Shown one piece after another: positions 26,279-34,404 of a stretch of 64,000 nucleotides of DNA. This DNA is from Bacteroidia bacterium (GTDB lineage: Bacteria; Bacteroidota; Bacteroidia; Flavobacteriales; Flavobacteriaceae), in contig JAUIAY010000007.1 in the NCBI GenBank assembly GCA_030425285.1, forward strand, positions 1 to 64,000, read 5' to 3'. The notes under the pieces were generated by a model. The model searched no databases and had not been told where the DNA came from. It saw nothing but the letters and a program-made list of their open reading frames with translations. How positions within the stretch are numbered: position 1 is the stretch's first letter; the number at the start of each line of letters is the position of its first letter. A program made the translations under genes and the position numbers.

Positions 26279-26947
26279 ATGGGGTTTATTACCGATATAC
26301 AACACGCGTTTCAATTGCATGCCAATAAAGTATTTGCAAAACAAATGTCGGCTTATATGCTTGATCATTTTGAATTCTATGGCATTAAGACACCTTTAAG
26401 ACGACAACTCGCGAAACCCTTGCTAGAAAAGTATAATCTTGAAATTAGGGATACATTTAGAACCATAACATTTGATCTCTATGATTTACCATATCGCGAG
26501 CTCCACATGGTCGCCATAGAAATATTTGAAAAGCAATTTAAGAAGTCATGTGAAAAGAAGGACATTGAACTTATTGAGAGACTCATTACTACCAATTCAT
26601 GGTGGGATTCGATTGATTTTATTGCCAAGAATATACTCGGAAACTATTTACAATATTACAATGAAGACATACCTGAAATTATAGCGAAATTTTCAAATTC
26701 AAATAATTTATGGTTACAACGCAGCACTATTATCTTTCAATTGGGATATAAAGAAAAAACCAACGAACAACTGCTTTTTAAGCAATGTTTAATTCATAAA
26801 GATTCCGATGCGTTTTTCATTCAAAAGGCTATTGGCTGGGCTTTGAGAGAATATGGAAAAACAAACCCTGAAGCAGTGCTAAACTTTGTAAAAGCCAATA
26901 CGCTTAAACCTTTAAGTAAACGCGAAGCAATTAGAAGACTATTATGA
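26279..26947 (+). CDS. DNA alkylation repair protein (AlkD-like HEAT-repeat glycosylase)
   Basis: 222 residues of ARM/HEAT-type helices. Diagnostic segments: GIKTPLRRQLAKP, YRELHMVAIEIF, WWDSIDFIAKNILG, LWLQRSTIIFQLGYK and FFIQKAIGWALREYGKTNP. AlkD-type enzymes remove bulky or cationic alkylated bases such as 7-methylguanine by backbone capture. Two bases separate it from ggt, and its stop overlaps the ATP-grasp start, so it is part of the same operon. Confidence 0.92.
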   Translation: MGFITDIQHAFQLHANKVFAKQMSAYMLDHFEFYGIKTPLRRQLAKPLLEKYNLEIRDTFRTITFDLYDLPYRELHMVAIEIFEKQFKKSCEKKDIELIERLITTNSWWDSIDFIAKNILGNYLQYYNEDIPEIIAKFSNSNNLWLQRSTIIFQLGYKEKTNEQLLFKQCLIHKDSDAFFIQKAIGWALREYGKTNPEAVLNFVKANTLKPLSKREAIRRLL

Positions 26948-27846
26948 CCTATGATATTGTAATTCTAACAGATAAACGCTATCTGAATGATTCTAAAACA
27001 GATAGCTACAAACACAATGTGTTTTATGAAGACTTTTTGGTACAAGAGGCTTTAAATAAACTGGGATTAAAGACGCTACGATTAGCTTGGGATGATACCA
27101 CATTTGATTGGAGCAGCACGACAGCAGTACTTTTTAGAACTACTTGGGACTATTTTGATCGATTCGGTGAATTTTCAATCTGGTTAGAAAATATTTCAAA
27201 AGTTACCACGCTTTTCAATTCTGAAGCACTTATTAGGTGGAATATTGACAAGCATTACTTAACAGATCTTAAAAATCATGGGGTTCATATAGCTGAAACA
27301 TATTTTATTGAAAAAGGATACTCTTCTACTCTCAAAGATTTACACAAAAATCTTGGTTGGAACGAAACGGTTTTAAAGCCTTGCATATCTGGTGCCGCGA
27401 GACATACTTATAAATTAAACAACAATAATATTGCAGATTATGAATCGCTATTTTCTGAATTGATATCACAAGAATCTTTTATGCTACAACCCTTTCAGCA
27501 TCATATTGTCACTGAAGGGGAAATATCCATGATGGTTTTTAATGGTCAATTCACACATGCAATATTGAAAAAAGCAAAAGCAGGAGATTTTAGAGTTCAA
27601 GATGATTTTGGAGGTACTGTCCATAACTACTCTCCTACCACAGAAGAAATAATATTTGCTGAAAATACCGTAAAATCTTGCCCTGAATTGCCCATTTATG
27701 CTAGAGTTGATATATTTACGGATAACAATGGTAAAACGGCTCTGTCTGAACTTGAGTTGATTGAGCCAGAACTATGGTTTAGACATTTTCCAGAAGCGGC
27801 TAAAGTGCTTGCTTTGAGTATTAAAAATCAATTGAACAGTCAATAA
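26944..27846 (+). CDS. ATP-grasp domain protein
   Basis: 300 residues. N-terminal pre-ATP-grasp region with VLFRTTWDYFDR near residue 65, then the ATP-grasp body: VLKPCISGAARHTY near 145, FMLQPFQHHIVTEGEISMMVF near 185 (read in parts), ARVDIFTD and LSELELIEPELWFRH near 270, giving the acidic metal ligands. It should ligate a carboxylate to an amine or similar nucleophile with ATP. It resembles the small stand-alone ATP-grasp proteins related to DcsG; the substrate is unknown. Confidence 0.85.
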   Translation: MTYDIVILTDKRYLNDSKTDSYKHNVFYEDFLVQEALNKLGLKTLRLAWDDTTFDWSSTTAVLFRTTWDYFDRFGEFSIWLENISKVTTLFNSEALIRWNIDKHYLTDLKNHGVHIAETYFIEKGYSSTLKDLHKNLGWNETVLKPCISGAARHTYKLNNNNIADYESLFSELISQESFMLQPFQHHIVTEGEISMMVFNGQFTHAILKKAKAGDFRVQDDFGGTVHNYSPTTEEIIFAENTVKSCPELPIYARVDIFTDNNGKTALSELELIEPELWFRHFPEAAKVLALSIKNQLNSQ

Positions 27847-27847
27847 T

Positions 27848-28564
27848 ATGGCATTAAAAAGAACATTTAAAATAATTATTGGCCTGTTGATTTTTCTCAC
27901 CTTGCCTTCTATATTATTTTTTGGTTTCGTGTATTTTAATTACAATGAAGATTTGCCTGATGGCCATACTGGAGAACCAGCAAAAGTGTTGGCACAATCC
28001 ATGTTAGAATCTCTGGATTATGAGGCATACCAAAACACTGCGTATCTTGAATGGACCTTTAAAAACAAGCGACACTATAAATGGAAGAAGCAAAAAGGAA
28101 CGTGTTCGGTGTTTTGGAAAAATATTCAAGTAAACCTTGATTTGAATGACCACTCACATTCTAAAGCCTATATAGACAGTCAAGAAATTGTGGGTGAAAA
28201 AGCTCAAAAACTCATTGACAAAGCTGCAACCTTTTTTGAAAATGATTCATTTTGGCTAGTAGCTCCCTACGAAGTTTTGAATGACAACACAAAATTAAAA
28301 CTTGTAGAACAAGATAACGACCAAAATGCCTTATTGGTTAACTATTTCTCTAAAGATGGTACTCCTGAAAAGTCGTTTTTATGGATTTTAGACGAAAACC
28401 ATAGACCCCTCAAATTCAAAATGTGGGTTGACGACCTTCCCATTGGTGGACTACAGGCTTCTTGGACCGATTGGACAACCACAGAAAGTGGTGCTCAATT
28501 ACCAACATTCCATGAATTTTTGTTTTTTGGAATTCAATTGCAAGACATCAAAGGAACCCAATAG
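27848..28564 (+). CDS. Membrane-anchored protein of unknown function
   Basis: 238 residues; N-terminal transmembrane helix (residues 8-30) then a soluble, probably periplasmic, beta-rich domain. Segments such as LEWTFKNKRHYKWKKQKG and VNYFSKDGTPEKSFLWILD suggest a lipid- or ligand-binding beta structure as in outer-membrane lipoprotein sorting proteins, but I cannot assign a family. It follows the ATP-grasp gene by one base and is the last gene of the acpH-ggt run. Confidence 0.7.
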   Translation: MALKRTFKIIIGLLIFLTLPSILFFGFVYFNYNEDLPDGHTGEPAKVLAQSMLESLDYEAYQNTAYLEWTFKNKRHYKWKKQKGTCSVFWKNIQVNLDLNDHSHSKAYIDSQEIVGEKAQKLIDKAATFFENDSFWLVAPYEVLNDNTKLKLVEQDNDQNALLVNYFSKDGTPEKSFLWILDENHRPLKFKMWVDDLPIGGLQASWTDWTTTESGAQLPTFHEFLFFGIQLQDIKGTQ

Positions 28565-28565
28565 A

Positions 28566-29093
28566 TTAGGATGATTTCTGTCCAACAAATTGTTGCTCCT
28601 TCAACTTAAACAACACATTAAACGTTGTTAAACTTCCATAAGAACGTGTAATGTATTGCTGTAAATCAATTTTTTCCTGTTCATCCAAATTCTTGCTAGA
28701 ATTTATTTTTTGTTCCATAACACGCAAGCGATCTCGAACCATGGTTATTTTATGAAAAAAACTGTCAATAGGTACTTCCTTACTTTGTAAAGCCGTATCC
28801 CCTGGCTCCAAAATGAGCTTACCGCCTTTCCACTTATCTCCAATGTGAACCACTTCGCTGATATCACTGTATTTTTTCAAAATCTCTACCAAACTACTCT
28901 CTACATCAAAAAAACTAACGGTATCTACATCATATTGCGCCGCTTCAATGACTTCAAATTCCGAGTCTATATTAATGGTCTCCAAACCACCTTCAATAAA
29001 AGTCACCCAATAATGATTGGAACTCACATTGGTTACAACACCTTTTCCATATTCAGGGTGATTTATTCGAGAGCTAATTCCTAATAATTTCAT
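28566..29093 (-). CDS. Conserved protein with a Tudor-like N-terminus
   Basis: 175 residues from ATG at 29091-29093 (MKLLGISSRINHPEYGKG); an upstream in-frame start at 29162 adds 23 atypical residues. The first 45 residues (HPEYGKGVVTNVSSNHYWVTFIEGG) resemble the small Tudor-like domain at the end of UvrD/PcrA helicases, which binds RNA polymerase or nucleic acid. The rest is helical and charged. Function unknown. It is divergent from uvrA, and shares the intergenic region with it. Confidence 0.72.
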   Translation of the reverse strand: MKLLGISSRINHPEYGKGVVTNVSSNHYWVTFIEGGLETINIDSEFEVIEAAQYDVDTVSFFDVESSLVEILKKYSDISEVVHIGDKWKGGKLILEPGDTALQSKEVPIDSFFHKITMVRDRLRVMEQKINSSKNLDEQEKIDLQQYITRSYGSLTTFNVLFKLKEQQFVGQKSS

Positions 29094-29171
29094 GATTTTA
29101 CTTTTTGATTTTGAATACAATAATAATAAAATCTGCATTAACCCTTCACATAAAATTAACATCTAAAATTG

Positions 29172-29179
29172 TACCTTTG
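29172..29179 (+). promoter_or_regulatory. -7 box of uvrA
   Basis: TACCTTTG fits TAnnTTTG, 15 bases before the preferred uvrA ATG at 29195, and so supports that start over an in-frame ATG at 29105. Confidence 0.55.
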
Positions 29180-29194
29180 CAACTTTGCAATGCA

Positions 29195-32029
29195 ATGAGT
29201 CAATTTGAAGAAAATATCGAAGTAAAAGGTGCTCGGGTACACAACCTGAAAAACATTGATGTCTCAATTCCAAGGGAAAAACTGGTTGTTATTACAGGTT
29301 TATCTGGGAGTGGTAAATCATCGTTAGCATTCGATACCATTTATGCTGAAGGTCAAAGACGTTACATTGAAACCTTTTCAGCTTACGCCAGACAATTTTT
29401 AGGCGGATTGGAACGTCCTGATGTTGACAAAATTGACGGACTCTCCCCAGTTATCGCTATTGAACAAAAGACTACTAGCAAGTCACCACGTTCAACTGTT
29501 GGAACCATAACCGAAATTTACGATTTTCTGCGTTTGTTATTTGCTCGTGCCAGTGATGCATACAGCTATAATACTGGTGAAAAAATGGTTAGTTATAATG
29601 ATGAGCAGATAAAAGACCTCATCAAAGAATCGTTTGCTGGAAAACGCATCAATATTCTTTCGCCAATCATACGCTCTAGAAAAGGGCATTATCGTGAATT
29701 GTTTGAGCAAATTGCTAAACAAGGATTTGTGAAAGTAAGAACAGATGGCGAAATACGTGACCTGGTAAAGGGTATGAAATTGGATCGCTACAAAACCCAT
29801 GATATTGAAATTGTTATTGACCGGTTAAAAATTGATGACCATTCTGATAATGACAAGCGCCTGATGGAAACCATCAATACAGCCATGTACCATGGTGAAG
29901 ATGTCCTTATGGTTATTGATCAAGATACGCAAGAAGTACGTTATTTTAGTAGAAATTTAATGTGTCCGTCAACAGGTATTTCGTATCCAAATCCAGAACC
30001 CAATAATTTTTCATTTAATTCCCCAAAAGGTGCTTGTCCAAAATGCAATGGTATAGGTACACTTTATGAAATAAATGAAAGCAAAATCATACCTAATCCT
30101 GATTTATCAATAAATGCTGGAGCCTTGGCGCCTCATGGACCTGAAAAGAAAAGTTGGATATTTAAACAGTTTGAAACTATTGCGCAACGCTATGGTTTCT
30201 CATTGAATGACCCTTATAAATCAATTCCAGAAGACGCTAAACAGACTATCTTATATGGTGGCAATGAGAAGTTTTCTGTTGAAAGTAAAACCCTTGGTGT
30301 TACTCGCGATTATAAAATTGATTTTGAAGGTGTAGCAAACTTTATAGATAGCCAATACAAATCGGCTGAATCGACTTCTTTAAAACGCTGGGCCAAAGAT
30401 TACATGGATAAAGTCACGTGTTCAGAATGTCATGGTTCACGTTTAAGAAAAGAGTCTTTGTATTTTAAAGTGAATGGACTAAACATAGCTGAACTAGCCC
30501 AAAAAGATATTGTAGACCTATATAAATGGTTTAATGAATTAGATAGCCATTTATCTGACATGCAATTAAAAATTTCTGAAGAAATCACCAAAGAAATTAA
30601 AGCACGTTTGCAATTTCTATTGGATGTTGGCTTGGATTATTTATCGTTAAACAGAAGTTCTAAATCCCTTTCTGGTGGTGAAGCACAACGTATTAGATTG
30701 GCAACACAAATTGGATCGCAATTAGTAGGTGTACTTTACATTTTAGATGAACCTAGCATTGGACTACATCAAAGAGACAATGAAAAGCTTATTAAGTCAT
30801 TAGTTTCCCTACGTGATATCGGTAATTCCGTCATCGTTGTAGAACACGATAAGGATATGATTGAACATGCCGATTATGTTATTGATATTGGCCCTAAAGC
30901 TGGAAAGCACGGAGGCGAAATCATTAGCGAAGGATCTCCTAGTGAACTCAAAACCCATCATACTCTCACAGCCGACTACTTAAATGGTTCAAAAGAAATT
31001 GAAGTTCCTAAAAATCGACGTGAAGGTAATGGTAAAGTGCTATCCTTAAAAGGCTGTACAGGTAACAATTTAAAAAATGTCTCTATTGATATTCCTTTGG
31101 GCAAAATGATTGGTATTACTGGTGTTTCTGGCAGTGGTAAATCCACTCTTATAAATGAAACTCTGTACCCTATTATGAATGCGCATTACTTTAATGGTGT
31201 TAAAAAACCTATGCCTTACAAAAGCATAAAGGGCTTGGAACACATTGATAAGGTTATTGATATTAATCAATCACCAATAGGCCGAACACCAAGAAGTAAT
31301 CCTGCCACCTACACAGGAACCTTTAGTGAAATCCGTAGTCTGTTTGCCAAAATCCCTGAAGCTATGATTCGTGGTTATAAACCAGGACGTTTTAGCTTCA
31401 ACGTAAAAGGAGGCCGTTGCGAAACCTGCCAAGGAGGCGGTTTACGTGTTATTGAAATGAATTTCTTGCCTGATGTTTATGTTGAATGTGAAACCTGTCA
31501 AGGAAAACGCTTCAATAGAGAAACCCTTGAGATTAGATATAAAGGAAAATCAATTAGTGATGTCTTGGAAATGACCATTAATGAATCTGTTGATTTCTTT
31601 GAGCATATTCCTAAAATTCACAAAAAACTTAAAACTATTAAAGATGTTGGTTTAGGGTATATCACATTGGGGCAGCAAAGCACGACGCTTTCTGGTGGTG
31701 AAGCACAACGTATAAAACTAGCTACCGAATTAAGTAAACGTGACACAGGCAACACCTTTTACATCTTAGATGAACCCACAACAGGTTTGCACTTTGAAGA
31801 TATTAGGGTTTTAATGATAGTTCTAAACAAATTAGTAGACAAAGGCAACACCGTACTGATCATTGAACACAATTTAGATGTCATTAAAACGGTAGACTAT
31901 ATTTTCGATATTGGTTACGAAGGTGGAAAAAACGGTGGCGAAATTGTTGCTAAAGGAACACCTGAAGATATTCTTAAAAACAAAAAAAGCTATACGGCAA
32001 AATTCCTTAAAAAGGAACTAAACCCCTAA
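29195..32029 (+). CDS. uvrA: Excinuclease ABC subunit A
   Basis: 944 residues from ATG at 29195 (MSQFEENIEVKGARVHNLKN). Two ABC ATPase halves: Walker A GLSGSGKSSLAF near residue 37 and GVSGSGKSTLIN near 645; signature SLSGGEAQRIRL and TLSGGEAQRIKL; Walker B ILDEPSIGLH and ILDEPTTGLH. Zinc modules are visible at CPKCNGIG near 280, CSECHGSRLR near 410 and CETCQGGG/CETCQGKRF near 745-770. It detects bulky DNA lesions as a dimer with UvrB. No uvrB or uvrC is nearby, as is common. Confidence 0.97.
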   Translation: MSQFEENIEVKGARVHNLKNIDVSIPREKLVVITGLSGSGKSSLAFDTIYAEGQRRYIETFSAYARQFLGGLERPDVDKIDGLSPVIAIEQKTTSKSPRSTVGTITEIYDFLRLLFARASDAYSYNTGEKMVSYNDEQIKDLIKESFAGKRINILSPIIRSRKGHYRELFEQIAKQGFVKVRTDGEIRDLVKGMKLDRYKTHDIEIVIDRLKIDDHSDNDKRLMETINTAMYHGEDVLMVIDQDTQEVRYFSRNLMCPSTGISYPNPEPNNFSFNSPKGACPKCNGIGTLYEINESKIIPNPDLSINAGALAPHGPEKKSWIFKQFETIAQRYGFSLNDPYKSIPEDAKQTILYGGNEKFSVESKTLGVTRDYKIDFEGVANFIDSQYKSAESTSLKRWAKDYMDKVTCSECHGSRLRKESLYFKVNGLNIAELAQKDIVDLYKWFNELDSHLSDMQLKISEEITKEIKARLQFLLDVGLDYLSLNRSSKSLSGGEAQRIRLATQIGSQLVGVLYILDEPSIGLHQRDNEKLIKSLVSLRDIGNSVIVVEHDKDMIEHADYVIDIGPKAGKHGGEIISEGSPSELKTHHTLTADYLNGSKEIEVPKNRREGNGKVLSLKGCTGNNLKNVSIDIPLGKMIGITGVSGSGKSTLINETLYPIMNAHYFNGVKKPMPYKSIKGLEHIDKVIDINQSPIGRTPRSNPATYTGTFSEIRSLFAKIPEAMIRGYKPGRFSFNVKGGRCETCQGGGLRVIEMNFLPDVYVECETCQGKRFNRETLEIRYKGKSISDVLEMTINESVDFFEHIPKIHKKLKTIKDVGLGYITLGQQSTTLSGGEAQRIKLATELSKRDTGNTFYILDEPTTGLHFEDIRVLMIVLNKLVDKGNTVLIIEHNLDVIKTVDYIFDIGYEGGKNGGEIVAKGTPEDILKNKKSYTAKFLKKELNP

Positions 32030-32070
32030 TTGTTCATTTTTAATTAGTATATTTAAGATACTAATCTTAA

Positions 32071-32253
<183 letters not shown>

Positions 32254-32280
32254 TTTAAATTTAAGAATGAAAAAATACTT

Positions 32281-32311
32281 AAGGTAAACTATGTGTTTAC
32301 CTTATTTTTTG
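32281..32311 (+). terminator. Intrinsic terminator after the uvrA/lmo0937-like genes
   Basis: AAGGTAAAC (32281-32289), loop TATGT, GTTTACCTT (32295-32303), then ATTTTTT: a perfect 9-bp stem with U-tract. Confidence 0.88.
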
Positions 32312-32356
32312 ACCAATAATTAAGATATAAGATTATAGAAAGGAAATTATTCTTTA

Positions 32357-32364
32357 TAAATTTG
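32357..32364 (+). promoter_or_regulatory. -7 box of the LOG-family gene
   Basis: TAAATTTG fits TAnnTTTG, 57 bases before the ATG at 32422, implying a leader of about 50 bases. Confidence 0.45.
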
Positions 32365-32421
32365 CGAACTTCGGGCTAAAAATCTGAAATTGAACTTTCT
32401 AAATTTTTAAACAGAAAATTA

Positions 32422-33111
32422 ATGAGAAAAGAACAACATCACAAACGTTGGAATGAAATAAAAACAAACGACTCATGGGCCATATTCAAAATCATGGGTG
32501 AGTTTGTAAACGGTTATGAAAAGTTAAGTCGTATTGGACCTTGTGTATCCATTTTTGGCTCGGCAAGAACCAAGCCAGACCATAAGTATTATAAATTAGC
32601 AGAGGAAGTAGCCAGCAAAATTGTTGAACATGGCTACGGTGTCATTACCGGTGGTGGTCCTGGTATTATGGAAGCAGGTAATAAGGGAGCCCATATCGCT
32701 GGAGGAACTTCAGTTGGTCTTAATATTGAGCTACCTTTTGAGCAGCATGACAATCCCTATATCGATTCGGATAAGAGTTTGGATTTCGATTATTTCTTTG
32801 TCAGGAAAGTGATGTTTGTTAAATACTCGCAAGGCTTTGTAGTGATGCCAGGTGGTTTTGGAACTTTAGATGAATTATTTGAAGCTATCACACTTATTCA
32901 AACCAATAAAATTGAAAAGTTTCCTATTATTTTAGTTGGAACTGATTTTTGGACTGGTTTAATGGATTGGGTAAAGGAAACACTTTTAGACAGGTTTAGC
33001 AACATTAGCCCTAAAGATCTGGATCTCATTCATTTAGTTGATACTTCTGATGAAGTAATTGACATTTTAGACACCTTCTATAAAGAATACGGCTTAAGTC
33101 CTAACTTCTAG
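32422..33111 (+). CDS. LOG-family protein (nucleoside-5'-monophosphate phosphoribohydrolase-like)
   Basis: 229 residues, Rossmann fold. It carries VSIFGSARTKPDH, GYGVITGGGPGIMEAGNKGA near residue 75 and the LOG signature PGGFGTLDE near residue 147. LOG/YvdD proteins hydrolyse AMP or cytokinin nucleotides to the free base and ribose-5-phosphate; in bacteria the physiological substrate is often unclear. The N-terminal 30 residues (HHKRWNEIKTNDSWAIFKIM) are typical of the longer TIGR00730 subgroup. Confidence 0.92.
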   Translation: MRKEQHHKRWNEIKTNDSWAIFKIMGEFVNGYEKLSRIGPCVSIFGSARTKPDHKYYKLAEEVASKIVEHGYGVITGGGPGIMEAGNKGAHIAGGTSVGLNIELPFEQHDNPYIDSDKSLDFDYFFVRKVMFVKYSQGFVVMPGGFGTLDELFEAITLIQTNKIEKFPIILVGTDFWTGLMDWVKETLLDRFSNISPKDLDLIHLVDTSDEVIDILDTFYKEYGLSPNF

Positions 33112-33132
33112 TTTAAGGGAACTAAATTTAGC

Positions 33133-34404
33133 ATGAAAAGAAAAATTCTCCTTATGGGATTGTTGGCCATAACCAATATATCATGGATGCTTTCGCAGGA
33201 AAGCTTCAATGTCATGTTCTATAATGTACTGAATTTCCCTTTAGAAGATGCAGTTCCCAATAGAATACAATATCTTGATTTCATTCTAGATGAATACAAT
33301 CCCGATATTTTTATGGTATGTGAGTTGAACAATGAATCAGGCGCCAATGATATTCTTAATAGCATTAGAAACAACGTAAGTCCAGATTTTGAAATGGCCT
33401 CATTTGTACTAAACACTTCAGATGACAACATAGGCGATCAAAACGATTTACAGAATCAGTTGTACTACAATAGTTCTAAATTTATATTAGAAAATCAAAG
33501 TGTTGTAACTACCATTTTTAGGGATTTTAATCATTATCAATTAAAATTAAACACAGTCAACCAAGACAACAATCCTATAATTATTGATTTTATTGTTTGT
33601 CATTTAAAAGCATCTGATGGTACTGAAAATGAAGCCTATCGTTTGGAAATGACTGAAGATTTAACTGCTTATCTAGATTCTTTTCCACCGGAAAGTCTGG
33701 TGGTTTTAGGTGGTGATTTAAATCTATATACCTATTCTGAAGATGCCTTTCAAGAGCTCACTGACACATCAAACAATATCGTATTTATAGACCCAGCCAA
33801 TCAGATTGGTAGTTGGCATAATAACTCTAATTTCATTGACGTATTCACGCAGTCTACACGAACACAAACTGGAATGGGTGGAACAACTGGTGGTTTTGAC
33901 GATAGGTTTGATTTTATTTTGTGTTCGGACAACATGGCTACAAACACAGATCTTTACTATGTAGCAGGCTCCTATCAAGTTTTTGGAAATAATGGCAATA
34001 GTGACTGTTACAATAACGCTATTGTTGATTTTGAATGTAGCGGAACGGATTTTTCATTTGAAATTCGCAACGCCTTACACAATTTTAGCGACCATCTTCC
34101 CGTTACAATACAGATTGAAACCACCGAAACCCTATTGGGTATTCCTGAAAATACGATTCAATCAAATTTTGAAATTGTTGGCACAAACATTGTTCAAAAT
34201 AGCATCACCATTAGCTTTGTAGACCAATCTAACTTCATTAAAAAACTTGAAATATACAATGCGTTAGGTCAACGTGTAAAAACTCTTGACAAAGCCACAT
34301 CGAAATATTACACAACTGATGTCTCTAGTCTTGCAGATGGAGTTTATTATATTAGGCCTGAATACACACAAGTTGAACCATTAAAGTTTGTAAAGACACA
34401 TTGA
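33133..34404 (+). CDS. Secreted endonuclease/exonuclease/phosphatase-family protein with type IX sorting domain
   Basis: 423 residues with a signal peptide (residues 1-20). The EEP fold shows NVMFYNVLNFPLE near residue 25, MVCELNNESGAND (catalytic Glu) near 61, VVLGGDLNLYTYS (Asp/Asn) near 192 and NFSDHLPVTIQI (Asp-His) near 316, so the active site seems complete. The last 85 residues (LEIYNALGQRV, then LADGVYYIRPE) are a T9SS type A C-terminal domain, so the protein is exported through the Por system and left on the surface or released. Substrate may be extracellular DNA or a phosphoester. Confidence 0.88.
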   Translation: MKRKILLMGLLAITNISWMLSQESFNVMFYNVLNFPLEDAVPNRIQYLDFILDEYNPDIFMVCELNNESGANDILNSIRNNVSPDFEMASFVLNTSDDNIGDQNDLQNQLYYNSSKFILENQSVVTTIFRDFNHYQLKLNTVNQDNNPIIIDFIVCHLKASDGTENEAYRLEMTEDLTAYLDSFPPESLVVLGGDLNLYTYSEDAFQELTDTSNNIVFIDPANQIGSWHNNSNFIDVFTQSTRTQTGMGGTTGGFDDRFDFILCSDNMATNTDLYYVAGSYQVFGNNGNSDCYNNAIVDFECSGTDFSFEIRNALHNFSDHLPVTIQIETTETLLGIPENTIQSNFEIVGTNIVQNSITISFVDQSNFIKKLEIYNALGQRVKTLDKATSKYYTTDVSSLADGVYYIRPEYTQVEPLKFVKTH

